Of a stretch of DNA of 64,000 bases, positions 28,527-38,140 are shown one piece after another. This DNA is from Dyadobacter luticola. GTDB lineage: Bacteria; Bacteroidota; Bacteroidia; Cytophagales; Spirosomataceae. Position 1 is the first letter of the stretch, and each line of letters opens with the position of its first letter. Both the position numbers and the translations under genes were made by a program. Below the pieces are notes generated by a model. The model searched no databases, was not told where the DNA came from, and was given only the letters and a program-made list of their open reading frames with translations. The DNA is taken from assembly GCF_005860805.1 (NCBI RefSeq), contig NZ_VCEJ01000004.1:930001-994000 (forward strand). The letters run 5' to 3'.

Positions 28527-30533
28527 TCAATTATCAACCGTGACAACCGCCGAGCCTTTTCCGGTACCGGTACCGCATCCGCTTTTCAGGGAGCTGATCG
28601 TGTATTCGGTGGTGGAAGTGGGAGAGACCGAAATGAGGTACGGGTTGAGGAATGTACCATTAATCGCAGTGCCGTCGGACAATGTGAATGACCAGGGCGG
28701 CAGTCCATTTTTGAATTTCAACTGAATCCGGGTTGTCCGCCCAGCTGTAATCGTCGCTTTTCCAGAAACTTCTGCAATAGCCCGATCCGGCGCGATGACC
28801 TGCACTTCCTCAATCGCGCTGGAAACTGCCGGGGATGAAGATATGATCCTGATTTTCTGGGTTTTTAATGTGTCGCCGGGAGCTAATGCAGCAATTTTTA
28901 CCTTCATGCTGGTCGGCGAAACGGTGGTTGGCAGGTTTACAAACCGTCCGTTTTTATCGGTGATCTGGACTACAAATTTGTTACCCTGATTATAGCGTCC
29001 CTCGATTTTGTAGGGAATGTCAATGCTGGATCCTGCGCAAACCAGGCTCTGAGGCAGTTTTTCCAGTGTAATGCTGGCAGGCGCACTTTTCACTGAAACT
29101 TTTGCTGCGCCGGAAAATTTACCCACACCGCACAACCCGCCCGAAGAAGTGATCTGATAATAAGTATCATACTGCGGTTTTACCTTGATTTTATAAGGAG
29201 ATTCCTGAATGTTGTTTTCGTAAGTCCCATCCGAAAGCAGCACAAACCACGGCCCACCACCCGTAAATTTCAATGTCAGCTCGCCCGATTCATTTTCTCC
29301 CAACCGCAGCGAATCTTTTTGCAAAACTGTGGTCGTCGGCGAAACGATGGTAACATTGGTAGTCTGACTCACCAGATAAGGTGCCGACGAAACGACACGT
29401 AGACGGTATTCGCCTGGCTTATAGCTCAAAGGAATTTCTGCGGCGGCATAGCCGGAAGTGTCCGGTAGAGAAATCGTCTTAAAGTTGCTGCCGCTGCGTT
29501 CGGCCAGCTGTACGACAAATTTGTTACCCTCTTTATATTTTCCAGTAGCATTAAATGGTACCTGAAAAGGCACGCCGCTGCAAAGTTTCGCCACTTTCTC
29601 CGTTTCTTTCAATTCCAGTTTCGGCTCGGGATTGTTATTCACATTTACGATCGCCTCGCCCGAAGTCACGCCGCTCCCGCACGCATTTGAGACGCCGGTC
29701 ACTTTATATGCTTTCACATCTTTGGGTTTAACCGTCAGATAATGTGGGTTGGATAATGTTTGATAAACCACCGTACTATCTGAAAGCAAAAATGACCAGG
29801 GCGCAGTGCCGCTGAGGTTCACTTTCAAATGCGCCTCCTGACCAGGCATGATCCGGGTCGTTTGGGTACCATCCATAAATTCGATCCGTGCGCTTGGCGT
29901 TTGCAGAAGCCTGATCGGTACTTCCTGGCTCCGGATTACAGGTACGGAGCTGACAATTTGAATGCGGTAAACTTCGCCGCCGATTTTATAAGAAGGAATC
30001 ACCGCCTTCACAGGGCTCTTTTTGACCGGCAGCGAAATCGGGACCGTTTTCCCATTCACGTCGATCATTTGGGCAATGAATGTATTATCTTCATCAAAAG
30101 GTCCTTCGGTTTTGAATGGAATCGTGATCGTGGTTCCGGGACAAACCGATAGGTAAGAAATGTCTTCAATCTGGATTTTGTATGACCGGATACTATCCGC
30201 TTTCGTTGGTTTTTCCTGCTTTTCCAGTCTTTCCTCCGCTTCTTTTTCGGTCAATGTGTCTTTGGATAGTTCTGCACCGTCGAGCACATTTAAGGAATCG
30301 GCTTTCCCGGTTGTATCGGCCTGTGGTGTAGTTACCGGAGCTGGTTGTTTTGGCAAGGTATCCGTTTTAACGGCAGCTGGTTGTTTGGTAGCAGCGGGCT
30401 GTTTGGCGGGTTGTGCGGCCTTTGTTTTTGGCGCAAGAATTGTTTTCCGGGGCGCAGCAGCTTTCCGTTGCGCGTCGGCCGGAGCTATAAAAACGATTAG
30501 TCCAAAAAAGAAAAGAAAGAAGAAACGGAGCAT
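28527..30533 (-). CDS. Exported protein with three alternating pairs of Ig-like repeats
   Basis: 668 residues with a signal peptide (FFLFFFGLIVFIAPADAQ). Residues 22-110 are low complexity, rich in Ala, Pro, Lys, Gln. After that two repeat types alternate three times. Type A (about 118-212, 305-398, 487-581) has a Cys-x-Gly start, a hydrophobic strand, then NKFVVQ and RI-SS-P. Type B (about 216-300, 402-482, 588-668) has PWSFLLSD-type strands, P-Y/H-L and a Cys-G near the end. The pair length is about 185 residues. There is no sorting domain. It lies 32 bp upstream of the PorZ-like gene, so they should be co-transcribed. No known function. Confidence 0.75.
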   Translation of the reverse strand: MLRFFFLFFFGLIVFIAPADAQRKAAAPRKTILAPKTKAAQPAKQPAATKQPAAVKTDTLPKQPAPVTTPQADTTGKADSLNVLDGAELSKDTLTEKEAEERLEKQEKPTKADSIRSYKIQIEDISYLSVCPGTTITIPFKTEGPFDEDNTFIAQMIDVNGKTVPISLPVKKSPVKAVIPSYKIGGEVYRIQIVSSVPVIRSQEVPIRLLQTPSARIEFMDGTQTTRIMPGQEAHLKVNLSGTAPWSFLLSDSTVVYQTLSNPHYLTVKPKDVKAYKVTGVSNACGSGVTSGEAIVNVNNNPEPKLELKETEKVAKLCSGVPFQVPFNATGKYKEGNKFVVQLAERSGSNFKTISLPDTSGYAAAEIPLSYKPGEYRLRVVSSAPYLVSQTTNVTIVSPTTTVLQKDSLRLGENESGELTLKFTGGGPWFVLLSDGTYENNIQESPYKIKVKPQYDTYYQITSSGGLCGVGKFSGAAKVSVKSAPASITLEKLPQSLVCAGSSIDIPYKIEGRYNQGNKFVVQITDKNGRFVNLPTTVSPTSMKVKIAALAPGDTLKTQKIRIISSSPAVSSAIEEVQVIAPDRAIAEVSGKATITAGRTTRIQLKFKNGLPPWSFTLSDGTAINGTFLNPYLISVSPTSTTEYTISSLKSGCGTGTGKGSAVVTVDN

Positions 30534-30554
30534 GTGAAGGTGGATATGGGTGTG

Positions 30555-31265
30555 TTAATTCATGGGTACCAGGGTAGTTCCCCTCAGTACAGGCACAACG
30601 TCATACAAATCGGTTTGCAGGCAGTAAGAAATGTCTTTTTGGATCCCCAGCCGCTGCAGCCTGCGCACGTGCGACGAGTTGGAAACACTTGCCAGCAGAT
30701 TATCACGACTTTGGTCAAATAACCTTTGCGCCATCAATGTGCCGTCTTCAAGCAGCATAAAATGTTCTTTCAGCGCGTCGGCCAGCGCACCGGCAAAAAG
30801 GGTGTCTTCCAGGTTTGGCCTGCCTTTCCAGCCGGCACAAAGTACCAGTACATCGTAAGGTTCTGTTTTTAAATGATTGGCCAGCGCACCCAGGTTCAGG
30901 AACGAGCCGATCATCACTTTCACTGCCGAAGTCTTGGCTTTTGAAATGGATAACGTACCATTTGTCGTCGTCATTGCGATTTGCGAACCAATCAGCCGCT
31001 CATTCATATAGCTGAAAGGCGAATTATCGAGATCAAAACCCTCTACTTTCCGGGCGTCGCGCTCGGCGGCGGCGATAAATCCTTTGTCCTGCAAAAACTT
31101 ACATTCCTCGACTGACGCTACTGGAGTAATGCTTTTGACACCATAAGCGAGGCCGGTCACCATACAGGAAGTCGCCCTGAAAATATCGGCGACTACAACA
31201 ATTGAATTATCAAGTTTATGAAGATGAAGTAAATCCGGGGTAAGGCAGACATCAAGTTGTTTCAT
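30555..31265 (-). CDS. comB: 2-phosphosulfolactate phosphatase family protein (ComB-like)
   Basis: 236 residues, typical ComB length. Family motifs are VVVADIFRATSCMVTGLAYG near the N-terminus, AAERDARKVEGFDLDNSP, MTTTNGTLSI and VLCAGWKGRPNLEDTLFAGAL. In methanogens ComB makes sulfolactate for coenzyme M; in Bacteroidota the substrate is not established, though sulfonolipid-related roles are often proposed. It is 21 bp upstream of the Ig-repeat gene on the same strand. The name is by family, the reaction is inferred. Confidence 0.88.
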   Translation of the reverse strand: MKQLDVCLTPDLLHLHKLDNSIVVVADIFRATSCMVTGLAYGVKSITPVASVEECKFLQDKGFIAAAERDARKVEGFDLDNSPFSYMNERLIGSQIAMTTTNGTLSISKAKTSAVKVMIGSFLNLGALANHLKTEPYDVLVLCAGWKGRPNLEDTLFAGALADALKEHFMLLEDGTLMAQRLFDQSRDNLLASVSNSSHVRRLQRLGIQKDISYCLQTDLYDVVPVLRGTTLVPMN

Positions 31266-31300
31266 GGATGCAATCGAAACGATGGGGGTATTTTAAATGA

Positions 31301-32383
31301 TCAATTTTTTACAAAAGGCAGTTTTACAGTCTTGGCTTTCAATAGTTTATCCCTGACTTTTACAAAAATCTCCGTCTCCGGCCGGCTGTAAGAAACCGGC
31401 ACATATCCCATCCCGATGCCTTTTTGTAAAGTGGGCGACTGCGTCCCGGAAGTCACCTCCCCGATTTTGGTCCCCTCGGCATCGCAAAGCTCATAATGTC
31501 CCCGCGGAATTCCTCGGTCGATCATTTCAAAGCCGATCAGCTTCTTTTCTACGCCCGATTCTTTGTGTTTTTTTAAATTATCAGAATTGATAAAATCTTT
31601 GGAAAACTTAGTAACCCAGCCTAAGCCGGCTTCCAGGGGCGAGGTACTGTCATCAATGTCATTACCGTACAGGCAAAATCCTTTTTCCAGGCGCAAGGTG
31701 TCCCGGGCACCAAGACCAACAGGTTTGATACCGAATTCTTCCCCTGCCTCGAAAATCGCGTCCCACATTTTCTCCGCATCCGCGTTTTGAACATATATCT
31801 CAAAACCGCCGGCACCAGTGTAGCCCGTCGCAGATATGATAATGTTTTCAATGCCAGCCATTTTGCCGATTTTGAATGTGTAATATTCCATCGCAGGCAG
31901 GTTCACGTCGGTCAGTTTTTGCAATGTTGCCGCAGCATTCGGGCCCTGTACCGCAAAGAGGCAGAGTGAATCGGAAAGATTTTCCATTTCGGCACCTTCT
32001 GTATTCTGGCTTTGGATCCAATCCCAATCCTTATCAATGTTGGAAGCGTTCACGACAAGCATGTATTCCTCCTCGCTGATGCGGTACACCAGCAAATCAT
32101 CAACAATTCCGCCGGTCGCGTTGGGCAGGTAGGCATACTGCACTTTACCGTCGTACAAGCCTGCCGCATCATTGGAAGTTACCTTCTGGATCAGGTCCAA
32201 AGCCTTCGGGCCCTTCACGCTGAACTCGCCCATGTGCGACACGTCAAACACCCCTACATTATTTCTGACAGTATGGTGTTCGTCCAGATCGGAAGTGTAG
32301 CGGACAGGCATTTCGAAGCCCGCGAAGGGTACCATTTTAGCACCTAACCTGACGTGGACGTGATGAAGCGGGACAGTTTTCAT
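31301..32383 (-). CDS. gcvT: Aminomethyltransferase (glycine cleavage T protein)
   Basis: 360 residues from the ATG at 32383. The longer frame upstream has no conserved residues and is rejected. Family features: [25 protein letters not shown] at the start (in parts), [64 protein letters not shown]. It transfers the methylene group from aminomethyl-lipoyl H protein to tetrahydrofolate. No other gcv gene is nearby, which is common in Bacteroidota. Confidence 0.96.
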   Translation of the reverse strand: MKTVPLHHVHVRLGAKMVPFAGFEMPVRYTSDLDEHHTVRNNVGVFDVSHMGEFSVKGPKALDLIQKVTSNDAAGLYDGKVQYAYLPNATGGIVDDLLVYRISEEEYMLVVNASNIDKDWDWIQSQNTEGAEMENLSDSLCLFAVQGPNAAATLQKLTDVNLPAMEYYTFKIGKMAGIENIIISATGYTGAGGFEIYVQNADAEKMWDAIFEAGEEFGIKPVGLGARDTLRLEKGFCLYGNDIDDSTSPLEAGLGWVTKFSKDFINSDNLKKHKESGVEKKLIGFEMIDRGIPRGHYELCDAEGTKIGEVTSGTQSPTLQKGIGMGYVPVSYSRPETEIFVKVRDKLLKAKTVKLPFVKN

Positions 32384-32540
32384 GAAGGATGAATTGATTG
32401 GGATTAATTTACAAAAGTAGGTAAAGGCCGGGAAAGCCGCACAAAAAACTCTTCTTTGCAGAAACCGGGCAGCTTTTTGAAGTATATTGTGAAAAAATAG
32501 ACAAAAACGTTTATGGCTCTGGGGGGCACAACCGGTACGT

Positions 32541-33710
32541 ATGAAAAGACATTTATTAATCCTGACGGCGCTTTTAATCGCCGGAAAAACCTCGGCGCAG
32601 ACGGCCACATTCATTGGTGAATCGATTGATGATAAAATCAGCATTGGCTATGGTTTGGCGACAGGAGATGTGGACGGGGATGGGAAAACGGATATTCTTC
32701 TGGCCGATAAAAAAGAAATTGTCTGGTATAAAAATCCCGGAAAAAAGGAGGCTTCCTGGACAAGATATGTCATCGCAAAAGACCTGACCGAGCAGGATAA
32801 TGTATGCATCGCCGCCCGCGATATTGATGGTGACGGAAAAGTGGAAGTAGCAGTAGGCGCGGGCTGGAATCCTTCCGAAACCAAGAATCTCAAACAGTCA
32901 GGCGCTGTATTCTATTTGGTCCCGCCGCAGGATCGGATGCAGCTGTGGGAACCGGTAAAATTGCACCACGAAGTGACGATCCACCGGATGCAGTGGGTGA
33001 AAAGAGCCGACGGAACATTCCAGCTGGCGGTACTTCCGCTGCATGGCGAAGGTAATGTTGGCGGAGAAGGGGCAGGGGTGAAAATGATTGTTTTCGATGT
33101 GCCGGAAGACAAAAAAGGAATCTGGGGCTACGATTTGCTGGAAACCAATATGCACATGACCCACAATTTCCAGCCGATGGAAGTTTCAGGAAAGCTGCTG
33201 GGCGTTTCGGTTGCGGGTAAAGAAGGTGTGCAGGTATTTATGAATGGTGCGGACGGCTGGGCAACTTCGAATCAGTGGATGGTGGCAGATAAAGGGGTAG
33301 GGGAGATCCGCTCAGGCAGCCTCGGCAAAAATCAGCTTTTCACTGCGACCATTGAACCCATGCACGGGACTTCGCTGGTGGTTTATTCCAAAGATAACCG
33401 TACTGTTTTAACTGATAAACTCAAAGAAGGCCACGCACTCGCCTGCGCGGATTTCTTCGGGCAGGGCCGCGACCAGATCGTCATGGGCTGGCGTAACCCG
33501 AATGCGATCGGCGAAACTGGGGTACGGATTTTTGTAGGTTCCGACCCGGAAGGAAAGAAATGGCAGGAATATGTTTTGGACGAAAAAAGCAAAATCGCCT
33601 GCGAGGATTTAATTCCTGCGGATCTGGATGGTGATGGGGACCTGGACATTATCGCCTCTGGCCGCGCGACGCACAATGTGGTAGTGTATTGGAATCAACG
33701 GAAAAAGTAA
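32541..33710 (+). CDS. Secreted FG-GAP/VCBS repeat protein
   Basis: 389 residues with signal peptide ending near TSAQT. Calcium-loop blades include [34 protein letters not shown], and a final [18 protein letters not shown]. The fold should be an extracellular beta-propeller related to the protein at 11574-12785. It is monocistronic and divergent from gcvT. A REP-like hairpin lies directly after its stop. Role unknown; homologues occur near carbohydrate or dehydrogenase genes. Confidence 0.85.
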   Translation: MKRHLLILTALLIAGKTSAQTATFIGESIDDKISIGYGLATGDVDGDGKTDILLADKKEIVWYKNPGKKEASWTRYVIAKDLTEQDNVCIAARDIDGDGKVEVAVGAGWNPSETKNLKQSGAVFYLVPPQDRMQLWEPVKLHHEVTIHRMQWVKRADGTFQLAVLPLHGEGNVGGEGAGVKMIVFDVPEDKKGIWGYDLLETNMHMTHNFQPMEVSGKLLGVSVAGKEGVQVFMNGADGWATSNQWMVADKGVGEIRSGSLGKNQLFTATIEPMHGTSLVVYSKDNRTVLTDKLKEGHALACADFFGQGRDQIVMGWRNPNAIGETGVRIFVGSDPEGKKWQEYVLDEKSKIACEDLIPADLDGDGDLDIIASGRATHNVVVYWNQRKK

Positions 33711-33725
33711 AATGCTATTAAACAT

Positions 33726-33800
33726 TGTCACCCTGAGCGGAGTCGAAGGGAGTTCAAGCCGAGTCGCTCGAACCTCCCTTCGACTCCGATCAGGGTGACA
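33726..33800. repeat. REP-like hairpin, copy 2
   Basis: Arms 33726-33751 and 33775-33800 are reverse complements with one mismatch and contain the core CTGAGCGGAGTCGAAG. The interior GTTCAAGC...GCTCGAAC extends the stem with one further mismatch, so nearly the whole 75 bp folds. It lies between the 3' ends of convergent genes, where it may serve as a bidirectional terminator. Confidence 0.88.
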
Positions 33801-33823
33801 AATGCTTTATAACTTAAACTTTT

Positions 33824-34504
33824 TTAATCCCTCCGACCCATCAAAATACTCACGTAGTAAAGCAATGTTGCCAGGGAACCAATCGCAGCGACCAGGTAAG
33901 TACGTGCAGCCCATTTCAATGCATCGGCTGACATTACATATTCACGCTCATTTACAATTCGGTTATTTTTTATCCAGGCAAGTGCACGGTTACTTGCATC
34001 ATATTCGACGGGTAACGTGATGAAGCTGAACAAGGTCGTTGCAGCAAACAATGCTACGCCGATTGCCAGCGGAATAATGGTGGTGTTAATCAGGAAAATA
34101 CCTGCCAGGATCACCCACTGCATATATTGCGACGCAATGCTCAGGAATGGTACCATTTGTGAACGGAACTGCAACCAGGCATAGGACTTCGCATGCTGCA
34201 CCGCGTGACCACATTCGTGGGACGCAACTGCCGCCGCCGCAACACTCCGGCCATAAAATACATCCGGGCTCAGGTTTACGGTTTTATCCTTCGGGTTATA
34301 GTGGTCCGAAAGTCTGCCTTCTACTGAAACAACCCGTACATCGTAAATGCCACTTTCGCGTAGCATGGTTTCGGCTATTTCCTTGCCACTCATGCCGTTA
34401 CTCAGGCCAACCTGTGAATATTCTTCAAACTTACTTTTGAGACGCCACTGCACATAGAGGCTTACCAGCATCACAATACCACCAATTACATACGCTCCTA
34501 TCAT
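33824..34504 (-). CDS. Membrane zinc metallopeptidase (YugP-like)
   Basis: 226 residues, typical for the neutral zinc metallopeptidase family 2. There is an N-terminal membrane helix (YVIGGIVMLVSLYVQW), a zinc site SHECGHAVQH in the middle, then hydrophobic helices (FLSIASQYMQWVILAGIFL, TIIPLAIGVALFAATTLF) and a C-terminal helix. Function in the cell is not known; a housekeeping membrane protease is likely. It is followed on the same strand upstream by rfaE2 with a 7-bp gap. Confidence 0.9.
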   Translation of the reverse strand: MIGAYVIGGIVMLVSLYVQWRLKSKFEEYSQVGLSNGMSGKEIAETMLRESGIYDVRVVSVEGRLSDHYNPKDKTVNLSPDVFYGRSVAAAAVASHECGHAVQHAKSYAWLQFRSQMVPFLSIASQYMQWVILAGIFLINTTIIPLAIGVALFAATTLFSFITLPVEYDASNRALAWIKNNRIVNEREYVMSADALKWAARTYLVAAIGSLATLLYYVSILMGRRD

Positions 34505-34511
34505 AGCTAAC

Positions 34512-35000
34512 TTATTTATATCCTTGTTTTATCTTTTCAATCAGCGCGGTAGTCGAATAACCTTTTACAAGTGCTATCGTTTTTACCTCGCCTCCTCTAC
34601 CCAGGACAAAATCCGCGCCAGCTATATTTTCGACGGTATAATCGTCTCCCTTGACCAAAATGTCAGGTTTTACTGCTTCAATTAACTGACTAGGCGTCGG
34701 TTCGTCGAACAAAATGACAGCATCTATAAAGGATAATGCTGCCATGAGACGTGCTCTCGCGTACTCATTGACCACCGGCCGGAGCGGGCCTTTGAGACGG
34801 CTTACCGAAGCGTCTGTGTTGAGGCCGAGCACCATCCTGTCACCCAGTGCGCGTGCTTTTTCGAGGTAGTCAATGTGTCCGAGGTGGACAATGTCGAAAC
34901 AGCCGTTTGTGAAAACAACTTTTTGTCCGGCGCGCTGCCAGTCTGCTACGGTGGATATTGCTTCGTCTAATCTGAGGATTTTGCTTTCCGTGAAATTCAT
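34512..35000 (-). CDS. rfaE2: D-glycero-beta-D-manno-heptose 1-phosphate adenylyltransferase (RfaE2)
   Basis: 162 residues, a stand-alone nucleotidyltransferase corresponding to the C-terminal half of HldE. The nucleotide-binding signature is FTNGCFDIVHLGHIDYLEKA, followed by GLNTDASVSRLKGPLRPV and the conserved ILVKGDDY. It makes ADP-heptose for lipopolysaccharide core. The kinase partner RfaE1 is not in the window. Its 3' end is 7 bp from the start of the metallopeptidase gene, so the two are probably co-transcribed. Confidence 0.94.
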   Translation of the reverse strand: MNFTESKILRLDEAISTVADWQRAGQKVVFTNGCFDIVHLGHIDYLEKARALGDRMVLGLNTDASVSRLKGPLRPVVNEYARARLMAALSFIDAVILFDEPTPSQLIEAVKPDILVKGDDYTVENIAGADFVLGRGGEVKTIALVKGYSTTALIEKIKQGYK

Positions 35001-35081
35001 GATCTGGTATAGGGTTTTGGAAAATTAATATGGTATCATACGAAGTTTCGTAGCTCCCAGACTATCGAAATGCCCGATAAA

Positions 35082-36113
35082 TTAATTTCCCGCCGAAACC
35101 TGCTCCGGCTCGGCCACCACTTTTTTGTTTTGGATTAAAACATATAAAAAGGCCAGCGCGCCAATCACAAGCATAAAAATCATCTGCGTGCCATGAATGA
35201 AAGTGGCCAGTGTAATGCCATCATTGTGCGACAATCCGTAGAGGACCATCACATTACCTACCAAAAGGTGATAGGCGCCGATCCCGCCCTGCGTGGGTGC
35301 GGTCATGCCAATTGCGCCGACTACCAAAAGCGTTAATCCAGCCAGTGGGCCGAGGGTAGAAGTTTCAGGAATACAGAAGAAAAGAACGTAAGAAACCAGA
35401 TAATAAAATACCCAGATTGCAATCGTGCTCAGGATAAAGAGGCCCGGATTTTTGAGTTTACGAATACTCAAAAGGCCTTCCAGCATTCCTTTTGCAAACG
35501 TTACTATTTTGTTGACCAGGCTATTCTGCATCAGTTTTGCCCTTTTTTCTTTATTTCCTATTGTATAAATCGCGATAGGAATAGCTACTGTAAGAAAGCC
35601 TAATGCAACCCATAAAAGCCCGTTACTACCTCCGCCGCTGCTGTTTCCGACTTTACTCTGAAAGAAATCGGTGAAAAAGGTACTAAGGCGATCGAATTCA
35701 AAAACGAAGTTTAAGCCGATCATAACAAGCAGTACGAGCACATCAAAAATCCGCTCTGCTACTACCGTACCGAAACTCAGGTTTACTGGAATTCTTTCAA
35801 GGCGGTACAATGTGCCGCAGCGGGTTACCTCGCCCATTCTTGGTACAATGTAGTTGGCAAAATAACCTGTAAGAACGGAGACCGAGCTGTTTAAAAGTCC
35901 GGGTTTATGACCCAGCGGCTCCATCAGCATTCCCCAGCGCCAGGCCCGGGTAACGTGCGCGCACATCAGGAAAAAACACGAGACTGCGATCCACCGCCAA
36001 TCCGATTTTGCGAACCGGTCGAGCATTTCAGTCAGGTCGATATCTTTAAATACAAACCAGATCAGTCCGCCTGCCAACACAAGCGATATGGTGTACCGTA
36101 GAATGTTTTTCAT
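35082..36113 (-). CDS. Lysylphosphatidylglycerol synthase TM-region / flippase-like membrane protein
   Basis: 343 residues with about eight hydrophobic helices. The pattern GGLIWFVFKDIDLTEM at the start, then ARAWRWGMLMEPLGHKP-type and VPRMGEVTRCGTLYRLE blocks (seen as FANYIVPRMGEVTRC), and GAIGMTAPTQGGIGAYH near the C-terminus, is typical of the LPG_synthase_TM / UPF0104 family. It has no C-terminal aminoacyltransferase domain, so it is likely a lipid or polyprenyl-linked substrate flippase. It is encoded 39 bp downstream of panD on the same strand. Confidence 0.9.
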   Translation of the reverse strand: MKNILRYTISLVLAGGLIWFVFKDIDLTEMLDRFAKSDWRWIAVSCFFLMCAHVTRAWRWGMLMEPLGHKPGLLNSSVSVLTGYFANYIVPRMGEVTRCGTLYRLERIPVNLSFGTVVAERIFDVLVLLVMIGLNFVFEFDRLSTFFTDFFQSKVGNSSGGGSNGLLWVALGFLTVAIPIAIYTIGNKEKRAKLMQNSLVNKIVTFAKGMLEGLLSIRKLKNPGLFILSTIAIWVFYYLVSYVLFFCIPETSTLGPLAGLTLLVVGAIGMTAPTQGGIGAYHLLVGNVMVLYGLSHNDGITLATFIHGTQMIFMLVIGALAFLYVLIQNKKVVAEPEQVSAGN

Positions 36114-36153
36114 AGCTGTTGTGGATAATGTGCAGGGATAATAAAAGAGGATT

Positions 36154-36501
36154 TTATACCAAATGGTTGTTATGATCAGGAAAAACGATCATCGGTTTGA
36201 ATGTTTTGGCTTCTTCCTGGCTCATGCTGCCGTAGGCAATGATGATAATGATATCGCCGATCTGCACCCTTCTTGCCGCCGCGCCATTGAGGCATATCAT
36301 GCCGGAATTTCTTTCACCCTTGATCACGTAGGTGACAAAGCGCTCGCCGTTATTATTGTTGACAATATGTACCTGCTCGTTTTCGATCAATCCGGCAGCG
36401 TCCATCAGGTCTTCATCGATCGTGATGCTGCCAACGTAGTTCAATTCAGCCTGGGTAACCTTCACCCGGTGAATTTTCGATTTCATTACTGTGATTTGCA
36501 T
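36154..36501 (-). CDS. panD: Aspartate 1-decarboxylase
   Basis: 115 residues from the ATG at 36501. With this start the self-cleavage pair falls at Gly24-Ser25 (NYVGSITID), the conserved numbering of PanD, so the longer upstream frame is rejected. Other conserved parts: [50 protein letters not shown]. The pyruvoyl enzyme turns aspartate into beta-alanine for pantothenate. The partner panC is 1.6 kb away on the same strand with an oxidoreductase gene on the other strand between them. Confidence 0.96.
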   Translation of the reverse strand: MQITVMKSKIHRVKVTQAELNYVGSITIDEDLMDAAGLIENEQVHIVNNNNGERFVTYVIKGERNSGMICLNGAAARRVQIGDIIIIIAYGSMSQEEAKTFKPMIVFPDHNNHLV

Positions 36502-36661
36502 TACCCGTGAAAATAGGTCGAGATGATTGAATGCATTATTCCGCAAAGTTACAGGAATAATAACCAGCCTTCAAAACATAGCAATTCTGCTGGCAGTTCA
36601 GTATGATTTAAAATCGGTGTGCTTTCATTGATATATTATCCACTTTATTTTTTTAAACCCG

Positions 36662-38140
36662 ATGAATCAAGAAAATAAACCGAATGATGTGACCCGCCGC
36701 GACTTTTTGCAAAAGAGCTCGGCAGCAGCAATTGGCAGTTTTTTTATCGTTCCGCGCCATGTGTTGGGTAAAGGTTTCCGTGCGCCAAGTGACAAGCTGA
36801 ATATTGCCGGTGTAGGCGTTGGGGGTAAAGGATTTTCAGATACCAATAATGCCTGGAATAAAGGAGCAGAAAACCTGGTAGCATTGTGCGATGTGGACTG
36901 GGGACAGCCGCAGGTGAAAAAGAATTTTGAGCTGCATCCGGATGCCAAAAAATACAAGGATTTCCGCAAGATGTTTGATGAAATGGAAAAGAGTATCGAT
37001 GCCGTAACGGTATCGACCACTGACCATATGCACGCCATCATTGCGATGAATGCTATGATGCGGGGCAAGCACGTATATGTGCAGAAACCGCTGACGCACG
37101 ACATTTATGAAGCGCGTATGCTTACCGAAGCTGCCCGCAAATACAAAGTGGTAACCCAGATGGGTAACCAGGGCGCTTCCAATCCGGCGCAGGTGCAGAT
37201 GAAAGAATGGTTCAACAAAGGTTTGATTGGCAATGTGCATGAAGCGCACGTTTGGACCAACCGTCCTGTGTGGCCGCAAGGTATCCCGGTTCCTACCGGA
37301 AAATTTGAAGTACCTGCGGACCTTGACTGGGAACTGTGGGTAGGATCAGCTGAGTGGGTGGATTACAACCCGGCGTGGCATCCGTTCAAATGGCGCGGCT
37401 GGTGGAATTTCGGTACCGGCGCATTGGGCGATATGGGCTGCCACCTGATCGACCCGGCTTTCCGTACATTAGGTTTGGGTTACCCAACCGAGCTGGAATG
37501 CAGCGTAGGTCAGGTTTTCATTAAAGACTGGACGGCTGAATACATTCCCGAAGGCTGCCCGCCATCTTCGCGCGTACAGTTGAAATTCCCGGCAAACAAA
37601 GTCAACAAATCAGAAGTAACATTGACCTGGCACGACGGCGGCCTGCGTCCGTTCCACCCGGATTTGATCCCTGCAAATGATCCGCTGGGAGAGCCTGACA
37701 GCAGCAATGGTGTGCTTTTGATCGGTGAAAAAGGGGTTATGACCTGCGGAACTTACGGTATTGCACCAAAAGTCTATCTGAAAGACGGCACAAAGCTGGA
37801 ATACAAACAAGGCGATTTTGGCAACAAATATACGACGATGCCAGAATTCGGACATCATGTTTCGTGGTCGGATGCTTGTAAAGCAGGTTTTAACAGCAAT
37901 GAGCATAAAGCGCTGACTTCATCATTTGATTACTCAGGACCTTTGACAGAAACGGTGATCATGGGTAACCTCGGTATCCGCAGCTACAACCTGCGCACAG
38001 CAAAAGCCGATGGAAAAGGATTTGACTATCCTGGACGCAAGAAACTGTTGTGGGATGGTAATAATATGAAGATTACGAACTTTGACGAAGCCAACCAGTT
38101 TGTGAAAAGGAAATACCGCGGCGACTGGAAATTGTCTTAG
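36662..38140 (+). CDS. Tat-exported Gfo/Idh/MocA-family oxidoreductase
   Basis: 492 residues. A twin-arginine signal is visible (TRRDFLQKSSAAAIGSFF). The Rossmann fold follows: LNIAGVGVGGKGFSDT, VALCDVDWG, AVTVSTTDHMHAIIAMNAM and the catalytic-type block VYVQKPLTHDIYEARMLTE. The C-terminal domain has WNFGTGALGDMGCHLIDPAF. Members of this exported branch act on sugars or inositols with bound NAD(P), and are abundant in Dyadobacter-type genomes. It ends with a 4-bp overlap with the convergent panC gene. Substrate unknown. Confidence 0.93.
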   Translation: MNQENKPNDVTRRDFLQKSSAAAIGSFFIVPRHVLGKGFRAPSDKLNIAGVGVGGKGFSDTNNAWNKGAENLVALCDVDWGQPQVKKNFELHPDAKKYKDFRKMFDEMEKSIDAVTVSTTDHMHAIIAMNAMMRGKHVYVQKPLTHDIYEARMLTEAARKYKVVTQMGNQGASNPAQVQMKEWFNKGLIGNVHEAHVWTNRPVWPQGIPVPTGKFEVPADLDWELWVGSAEWVDYNPAWHPFKWRGWWNFGTGALGDMGCHLIDPAFRTLGLGYPTELECSVGQVFIKDWTAEYIPEGCPPSSRVQLKFPANKVNKSEVTLTWHDGGLRPFHPDLIPANDPLGEPDSSNGVLLIGEKGVMTCGTYGIAPKVYLKDGTKLEYKQGDFGNKYTTMPEFGHHVSWSDACKAGFNSNEHKALTSSFDYSGPLTETVIMGNLGIRSYNLRTAKADGKGFDYPGRKKLLWDGNNMKITNFDEANQFVKRKYRGDWKLS

